DNA from: Lingula anatina
Taxonomy: Eukaryota > Brachiopoda > Lingulata > Lingulida > Lingulidae
DNA: 64,000 nucleotides
Direction: 5' to 3'
Assembly: GCF_001039355.2 (NCBI RefSeq)
Contig: NW_019774047.1
Span: 470,355 to 534,354 of the forward strand
How positions within the stretch are numbered: the first letter of the stretch is position 1; the number at the start of each line of letters is the position of its first letter. Both the position numbers and the translations under genes were made by a program. The notes under the pieces are model-generated. The model did not search any database. It worked only from the letters and a program-made list of their open reading frames with translations, and was not told the DNA's origin. Below are positions 13,401-23,300 of the stretch, one piece after another.

Positions 13401-16400
13401 GGCGACAATAATATCGCTGATGAAGTCCATTTCAAACGTAAGATCTAGTATGAGACTCAACAGTCATTATCTCTACTGTAATACAACTGAACAAAATTGC
13501 ACTTTCACAAAAATTATGATACTATTCCTAATACTTATTATTTCCAGTTATTAAGCGCTTTACATGTCTGCCTCGATATAAACTGCATTTCCCTGTACTT
13601 GTATTCCTAATTTGAAACCCGAAACGGCATACATGTTCAGCAATCATGACTTCATCGTGATAAACACCGGGTGTAGTTTTACTTTTTCCTCCAAATATTG
13701 ACATAGTGTTCATCCTGATCACAACATGCCATGACCCCACAAAATTACGTTTACAATTCAGATATTAATATACTACGACTTTTAAATAATTCACGTCTAC
13801 AAGAAACCATATAGTGGAGGACACCATTATATAGAAATATTTCCAAACTGGCCCTGTAACTCGAAAGCATCGCGACCGAGCGCAAGCGTATCTCCCATAC
13901 TCGCCCCATATAATACATCGTAGCCTCTTATGTAACATCGCTATTGGCTGGTCGTAAGCTAACGGTACGGAAATTTTTAGGCTTGTGTTTGATAATTTTC
14001 ATGTATGATCCAACTACCAAGCAAATGAACATTTTTGCTTATATAAATTTGCTTTTATAAATGTACTATTTAAATACTTTTCCTCTGTAATTTGTAATTC
14101 AAAATTACCTGCCGTTTTGTCACCGGTGTCACGTAGTGACAGTTTACGCAGTATGTCTCCCAGAACCGTCTCACTGATGTGCTAGTTGGAATCTCAGACC
14201 ACTTTGCTTGCTGATGTTGGGTTGTTCAGTTGGTCAACCTTGTCATGTTTGACCTCTTTTACATAACCTATATTCCTCTATGTCGAGAATTGCACTGTCT
14301 TTAGTACAAGGGTATATACGCTACAGTCATAAGTGCCACACGAGTAAAGGACTTACCAGTAGTAATATCAATCGGACCACTTGTGCTCGATTTGTCTCCA
14401 CAGTGAAAAGTGACTTCTGCTATATACGAAGTACTTGGTTGGAGATTATGTATGCTGACTGTAGTCGCAGATACGTCAGTAATATCAGGTAACTGTGTAG
14501 GTTTTGTACCATCTCCTTTAACCCAATATTTTATCCTGATTTTGTCCACACATGGTTCATTTATCTTGACCCATTTCACTGTCAAGTCAGTGGCCGAAGC
14601 TTCGTAACTAACGATTGGGTTTGATGGTACTGTAAGCATGGTTTAATAGCTAGTATTATATATAATATTATTTGATGGTATTTGATGGTAACTATTCAGG
14701 CCCGTAGCCGGGGGGGGGGGTTCGGGGATTCGAAAGAACCACCCCTTTTGGCTGGTAAAGGTCCATTCTGGGTAAAATTTGATATATGTACTTGAGGAAT
14801 TTATGGTAAAAGGTCCACTTTTTCAGAAAACGAACCCCCCCCCCCCCCCCTCTGAAATTGCTGGCTACGGGCCTGCTATTACTCACAATGTGACACGTTA
14901 GTATCACCTTCCACAAGACCCACTTTACGACTTAGACGGCCTCGTGATCTAAGGAAATGTGACAACATTCAAGCATTGGTGTGTTAGATGATTCGTGCTG
15001 AGACCACAGCAGTGATGAGACGTTATAAAATAATCCAGTTTCATTCTCATTACTTAAACGTCAGTTTTTAATAAGTTTGCAAATTGTTGAATCTAAGGAC
15101 CCAGTTTAAGAGACAATAGTATTGGGTGCTTGTTTGTATTGTATACCATTGCATTACGTTTTTCTGTTTACAAAGTCCATAATACGTATTTTACCTGTAT
15201 GTATTGTCAGCTTTACTGGTTCACTCCTGACCTCAAAGTCTGTCCGGAAATAACTGATACTTTTCACCTCCACATCATAAACACGCCCAGGCTGCCATTC
15301 CAACAAACCCATCCTCTCGGTTGAAACCCTTGTTTTGCTTATAAAGTACCCAGTTTGGTATACCTTATCCTCGCGACATTTATATAAAACGTCATAGCAA
15401 TCCTTTCTGCCATTGCATGTAGACTGTAACACAATGGTTTTGCTGGATAAATCACATTCAATGCTCGGCTTTTCAGGTTCTAGAAAAGATAAAGAAATTA
15501 ATAACAAGATATATATGCCCATATGAGTACCATGTGTTATTACTAAAGTAATCTGAAAATCGTACGCGTTTCCATCTTCATTGTTATTAGTAAGGCTAAA
15601 AAAATAAATTCAGCACACCTGTTGCAACTTCGATGGTGTCACCTTTCTCGTCTCTTGCACCGTCTACCTCAGCGCATACTCTTATGCGGTACTTCAATCC
15701 TGGCTGAAGGTTATCCAATGTTTTAAAACAACCTTCTACTATATACATTTTTTCACCACCGGACCACCACCGTGCCATATAGCCCATGTCTTCATCTACT
15801 GGTTGATGATATAATGCGTAGTGTTTCACTTTTCCGCCAGGCGGATTCCAGTGAAGACTGACTGAATTTGTTGTCACCACTACTCTTTCGTGTACAAATT
15901 CCGGGTTGCCAGGTGCTAGAAATTATATTAGAAACTGTCGAAATATCAAAACCGAAGAATATACAATACTACATGAATATATGTGGATTTAACTACATAT
16001 ATACATGTAGTATTGTATATTCAATATTCCAAAAAATGTTGCATCTTCATTGTGCTATGAAATGGAAAGGAATGGAAATTGCGGAAGACCTATAGGTCAT
16101 GAACATTTTGAATATGTAAAAGGAGAACACATGTGACCCATTAACCTCTCAAGTAAAGCACTAACCTATGGTAATTGTTTGAGAAATCCCCTTGCTTGCT
16201 TTTTTATTGCTAACTGCAACGACACTGAAAACACAAGTTTCTCCTTTTTCAATAGTGTGTACTTTATATTTGCAGGTCGTTGTATGGAATGATTTAATAT
16301 CTGCTCCCACTGCAACTTTGATATCATATCCATCAATATCACCGTCTGGTTTTTCCCAGGTAAATGTGTTGGATGACGAATTCCACTTCAGACCGTGGGC

Positions 16401-16751
16401 TGGTTCTGGATCTATGATGAAAGGAAATGTATTTATGGTACGGACATGGCTACAAATACGTAGGGTTTTAGGCCTCTATTATCGTATAATTCTATTGTTT
16501 ACACAGTTAGCATGACAGTGCAAAAATATTGTAAAGATGCTTGGTCCACTCATTTACCTAGTTAAGTCTGCAATAGCCCTAGTGGTGTAACACGTTCTAA
16601 CACCAAAATGGGCAACAGCAAACGAGGACTGCTGTGCGAAGACGTGCAAATCTGTACGACAAGAATAGAAAACAGCTTCCACAAAAGAGAAAACTGGTCT
16701 AAACTTTTAGAACGAAAATAAATGATTGAAGAAATTGGTGGCTTACAAAAA

Positions 16752-16787
<36 letters not shown>

Positions 16788-17276
16788 GCGTACCTGTTGA
16801 TCCTATGCAAAACACCTCTCTGCTAGTAGAGTAACCGACCGCATCTTTCCATCCAGTTACTTGAAGAGAGAATTCGTACTTGCTGCCAGGCACTAACCCA
16901 GTAACTTTCAGACTTTGATCTTTAACCGCCGTATCATTGTGGTATTCTTCGGTAGTTCCAAAACGTCCATATTTCACCATATATGACAAAGAACCGGTCG
17001 TGATTGATGGTGGTGCATCCCACTGCAAATGTATTGAGCGTGTGGGTAATTCGCTTTGGATCTGTCGGAAATTTTCAGGACATGGAAGATCTGAAAATTA
17101 AAATGAACGTCAACTTCCCTACTCAAAAGTCCAGAGATATATCTTATAATATCAAAATATTATTATGGTTCTACTTCACGTGTGTGCAATAATTCAGGTT
17201 TAACCATTGTTTCGTATTTTGAAAATATGTCCCAACGAAGGATATAAAAAAGAGTACAATATACAATGTCCCTTAC

Positions 17277-17323
<47 letters not shown>

Positions 17324-20300
17324 TCCTACCTGTGGCGGCTTCAAATTGAGAAGGGTCGCCCCTCATCCCATTACTTATAGCATACACTTTGTAGCTATAA
17401 GCAATACCCGGGGTTATGTTATCAATAATACAATTTGAAGCCCTGGAACTTAGTAGTTGTGTAGTGGTTCTGTCTTCTCTTCCGTATTCTATTTCATATC
17501 TGCTGACATTTCCTTCACTAGCACCCCAAAACAGAGATATTGATTCTGCATTATCTGTATGTTCTTTAAAAACCTTCCCGGGCTTTCCCGGCTCTGTAAT
17601 TAAAACATACTAAAAAGTAAATCCCATGCTATTTACAATGGCATGGCTCTAATTACACACACGCGCGCGCGAGCGCGGCACACACGCACGCATACACACT
17701 ACTGCACAAAGAACAAGCTCGGTCCTGTCAACCTACAGGTTACAGCAATCCTTGATTGAAAGTAGTTCCTCATAGGGGACATACACTGATGCTCATAAGT
17801 TAAGCAACACTTTCTTATTTCTCGAAATTCTCAGCAACCAAAATTTTTATTAAGGCAAAATTTGTACAGTAGCTAGCAGGGGCGGATTTAGGCCGTCTTC
17901 TGGGTCTTCCGGAAGACGGTCAGATATTCAAGTTTACATTGACGGGTATCTAATTTTTTTTTTGTCGGAAGACTGTCAAAATGGTGGATGGATCAACAAA
18001 GATAATTTGGAAGACTGTCAGAAAATATCTCTGGACCCGTCACTGGCTAGATATTTCTCTTGTTTTTACTTTGATTTACTGGACCGTGACATTAGAGTAC
18101 TATTTACTGTCGGACATGGTAGAATATGCAATGGGGTGCCACTTGCGAAAAACACAGTTTGGCCATGCCATAAGGAGCTTCCAGTTAGGCTAGTTTCATG
18201 GGCACAATTTGATTTTTTTTTTTTTTTTTGGACCCCCCAATGGTAAGAAGGGGACTCAGCGAAGTAATCAAATGGCAAATAATGGGAAGCCATCGTCCTG
18301 GGGTTCCAAAGAGAAGGTAACAAAAAAGCAACAAAAAAGTAGCACCAAGTCAAGTGTCCAAGCTGGTAGCAAATGGCGCCAAACTCATCATGTATTGGAC
18401 AAACCTCTTTCTGGTAGACCAATATTAACCGACGCAAAAGGTTCGATTTTGCCACCAGGATCAGTTCATATCGGCCAAACAACTGAGGAACATGTGCCCT
18501 GGATTAGGAAGGGCTCGAATAAGAAGACAAACAGTCAACAGGCATCTTTTAGAAGCTGAACTTCCATCTGAAAGACCTCGTCAAAAGCCACAGTTCACCA
18601 ACGGACACTGGCAAATAAGATTGACAGGAGCCAGATACCGAGAAAGATGGAATCTCAGGACTGGGCGAAAGGTCCTGTGGACTGAAGAGACCAGAATCTT
18701 TGGTGTATGCAGATGGTCGGCTAGGCGTCTGGAGACGTCCAAAACAAGCGTTTCAGGATGATTGTGTTCTTCTGGGTGTGTTCAGGGTGGTGGAGTATCC
18801 GTCATAGTATGGTACGGTTTCTCATATGATTTAAAATTGCCACTGTGTGTCATTCAAGGGAGGTACCCTGGCCAAGAATACAGAGACGAAATACCATTGG
18901 GGCGCATACATTCAAGCAAATCCAGGAAGAAAAATAATTTTGGTGCAGGACAATGCGGCTATCCAGAAAGCATGGTCCGTGCAAGACGCGCGCTGCAACA
19001 GCACGGTATCCCACATTTGGTTTTACCAATTCTCAGTGTAATCGAACATGCTTAGGATATGATTGATTACAGTAACTGAGAGACAACCTCCAGTTAGAAA
19101 CATTAGAGAGGTCCAGCAGGCAGTAAATGTAGAATGGAACCGGCTCCAAAAGCAAGATTGGCAGAATTTTGTGGCAAGTTGCAGGAGACAATGTTGTTCA
19201 AAACCAAGGAAGGCACACCCGATACTTATTGCATAATAGACGATTAATCGTCTATTATCTACAGTCTTTTTTATTTTAATTTTAATTTTTTATTTTTATT
19301 TTAAAAAATGTATCCAATGTAATGCAACATAAATATTATACTTTAAATTAATTGCTTGTTTATATAAAACAATATCGTGGTTGTCTTATATCCATATTCT
19401 ACCTTTTTATACAAATATACAGATGTAAAAGAAGTAACGCGTTACAGTGTTATTACTTACTTGTCTCCTGTATCCATTGCTGCGGTAGGCTAGGATAACC
19501 GTGACTTATCGCAAAAACTCGGATTTCATAATTTGTGCCAGGAACAAGCATTTCTAAATTGCATTTGCTTTCCACAGTTTCCTTCTTTGTATATGTTGCA
19601 TTTCGCACATTTTCTTCGTCGTTATCAAATGCTCCCAGGTTCTCTTCCGTTGCTGGTTCATCACTGCAACTTCCCTGTGTCTGTGCTACAGTATTATCGC
19701 TGTCTTGATTGTCGGTGCCAGTTTGTGGAACAATTCCGTACATAACAACATAATTATGAACAGCTCCTGCAGGCGGCATCCACTCCAAATAGAAACCATT
19801 CGTGTACGCTACTTTGTTGATAATGGCACCTGGCACTGATGGTGCTTTTAAGTAAGAAATTATTTGTATATATTGGTTACTTTAAAAAAATAAAATATGA
19901 TTAATAAATTTTTATGATAAAAAACGTGTTGCCATTTAGTTTGTGTCACTTAGGTCAATTAACCAATGTACCAATTGTACTTTTATTATTATGTTATAGT
20001 GTACAATTTCATGACAATTATGCACCAGTACGGAAATAAATTAAACTGAATAGACTTGAATTAATACTGGAGCAGTTAATGTTTGAGAACATAATATGTT
20101 AAGGATACTATTTTGATGAACCAAGGATACGAATTAGGCAACAATCCTTGATATTTACAAGATAACAATAAAGAAAGAAAGAAAGAAATTTAAGATACCT
20201 GTATACGCCACACATATGGCAGCTTCACTTTTTTGTCCATTCCGTAAAACAGCTAAAATACTGCATTTGTATTCAGTTCCAGGCTCTAATCCAACTATTT

Positions 20301-23300
20301 CGGCCGTTCGTCTGCTGCACGCGACATTCACTGGGTTACGAACAACTCCCTCGGCGTCAAAAATAATTTCAAAGTGATCAATTTCTTCTGTAGGCATGCT
20401 CCATGTCAGCTTAACTGATGTTGGTTGCCTTTTCTTGTTTTCTGACGACCATATCTGTGTGAAATTTGTCGGTGTAGAGGGACCTAAAGAGACACTGACT
20501 ATTAATAGTCAGGACTGTATGTAAGTTAATGTAGCAACCCATAATAAAAGAATTGCAACTAAAAATTGACAATGAAAATACAAAAATTAGGGCAGTGACG
20601 ATGGAAATTATGATGTTCCTTTTTCGCCGTCGGTCAATCTTCTCAGCTTTGAGTCAATACCTTACACTAAGTAATTGCATATCACCAGACAACACATTCC
20701 CTGATGTAATATCGCATTCTATGTCAACATACTAAATAAAACATACTAAATAAAAGCAGAAACTTGGTTATTGAATTTAAAGTGGAAACTTAGACTCATA
20801 TGGCACGATTGAAATGTAACTTACTAAAGAAGTGACTTAACCACTGAAAAAAGCGTTTACACCTGCATATCTTATCTTTATAAATAATGAGAGAGCAGTT
20901 TCATTAGCTCTGTATGTATCAATTCAATTTATTGTTATTCTTTTTATCAAGAGCTTGTAGAATATGTTGGTATTACCTCCAATATTTCTGTGACTGTCAG
21001 TTCCATTTTCATTCCAGGTGAAATGACCCTAGTCATTTACTCCCTGATAATGGTGACTTTCAATTTTCAGCCACAATTTTTCAACTCAAAATATATTGCA
21101 GTTTTTTATCTTGGTTTTGAACCCAATTAATGGGTAGAGTATAATATTCTATAAAATCATGATTGTTCCAAACGGCCGCAGATGACCGTTGGGAAGTATT
21201 CATTTCCACGTTACTTATCATTAATAACATAGGAATTAAATCAAAATTTAGTATTACCATAACATTATCATATTGATCGTATCTCAGGATGATTTCCATT
21301 TACACTGTAAGAGGACGTGTGGTCATAGCTTAATATAGTGTCCCTGTTAATTGTTATATAACTTCGACTACATACATGTAGCAGATTATTGACTTCTAGT
21401 GATTTTCACTGCATATGAAGCTATGTTTTTTCCAGCTTATGGCATCGCAGCGATCACGATTTTTAAATTGTCATTAAAGTGCCGGCGACTCTCTGCTTTC
21501 GTCAAATATTCAAATCTGTTTCTCTTGGTCATTATGACAGGTTAAATGGTTCTTATAGGATATCCACTGTTATAGGAAGGTTGTTGATCTTTAATCATGT
21601 TTTCTTTAGGAAAAGCAACCGTTCAATGGTTGATGTGCGTTGGATCGCTTTCAACCAACGGCAGAAGCTCGATTAAACAACGGACTTGACGGGAAAAAAG
21701 TCTAAACAAAATAATCTAAGAAGCTATGTGTGTAAGATAAAGACAAAATAGATTCTTTATAAATATGTCAAATATACCTCGAGAAGATGTGCTTATTCTC
21801 TGCGTAGTAGGTCGGGGTATGTTGAAGAAAACCTTTTTCCGTAAGCTGCAATCCAATACTGGAGCCTGTTTGTTTCCCTTTGAAGTTTGTTTCTGAGAGA
21901 TCTCATCACTGACCTAGCAAAATTAAGTATGAAATTCACCATTTTGTTTACTTCGTCTAAATATACATAAAAAAGTACATAAGCACATAAGAAACCCTTA
22001 TAAGAAACTCCTTATAATGAAACCTCTTCTGGCAGCTATACAATTTGATCTTTATGTGTTTCGTTGAATTTAACACGCTTGAGTTCAACAGAATACATGT
22101 TATGTTGTTTAAATACTTACCTTCAGTAACATATGTAGAACGTCACATTCGTGTGCATGACGAGTAAATAAATCGACTATGGTTTGAACAAACCACGTTC
22201 CCTTTTCCGGGTGTCGCCAAGACACGTACTCTGAAACATACTCAGTACCTGCATTGGATATAACGGTATAAGGCAAAAAAAGCTAGAACTACCAGAAATA
22301 ATTAAGCAAATTATTGGTAAACAATATTTATCGATAAGATTACAGCAATACCGACGTGGGGAAACGACCCCATTCTGGCAAAACAGAAAAAACACTCTGC
22401 TTTATTTTCTGGATGTCCGCAAAGGAGATCTTATCAATGATTAGAGAGAAAAAACGCTGGTCTAAACGAATTGCTGCTGCTGCGCCAATTCCGCCCAAGG
22501 GCGATAATGATGAGAATGATTATTCGGACCAAGATCTACAGCTGTATCTTAGTTGCAGTAATGTCATCTGCAAGGCCAATAAATGTCATGTTATGTACGA
22601 TTTTTTAGCAACGGTCGTCACTTGAAATCCTGAGCACCATTTTCTAGGTTTATGGTAGGAAGCAGTGGGTACGTTATATTTGGCTCAAAGCCGGTGTCGG
22701 ACCCAGCCGTGCAGGTCGCAGTTTCACAAAAAATTAATAAGAAACTAAACTCAGTTCCCTGGCTTAGCTGACAAGGATATCCATAGGAGTACTGTATAGC
22801 AACAGTGTTCCTGATTTGGTAAAAAGTGATATGGTAAGATGCGATTCGTAGCAGATATGATTGCCACTGAAACTAACTAAAGTCTTTTTCTGAAACCGGG
22901 GCCAGCTCTACCGTTTGCACTGGAGACCAGTAAGAACCTGTGGGGCGCTTGCAGGTTAATTTTTGACTAAACCATCAAAGTAAAAGCAAGAAAATTTGCT
23001 TTTTTTCTGGTTCTTGGCGAAGCGCTACTGTAAAATTGAGAATACAGGTAAGCTTCATGTTAAAAAAATTTATTGGACAGCAGGCTCTATGTACCCTGAG
23101 TGTCAGGGCACAGTAAAAGTTAACTTGTTAAAAATCTTGTGATGGGATCGTTTCGCATTGCTTATATGGGTTATATATGAAATCAAGATCGAGCTGGCAA
23201 TACGGAGATCTAGAACCTAGGGTAGCTCTATAATATACATAAATCATTTTTATAATTACTTGTGTTACAGAACAGTACATGTGCAGCCCCAGTAATTGAT

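Noticed and set aside
14100-14190. Possible extra exon between FN3 8 and 9, with donor GCAG|GTAATT.
   Set aside because: No FN3 pattern, no acceptor in a phase-1 position, and stops in the useful frame.
20500-20660. Minus-strand frame DRRRKRNIIISIVTALIFVF just upstream of FN3 exon 1, which looks like a signal-anchor.
   Set aside because: No ATG, an upstream stop, no donor in the right phase, and it is out of frame with the FN3 exon. AT-rich introns often give such hydrophobic frames.
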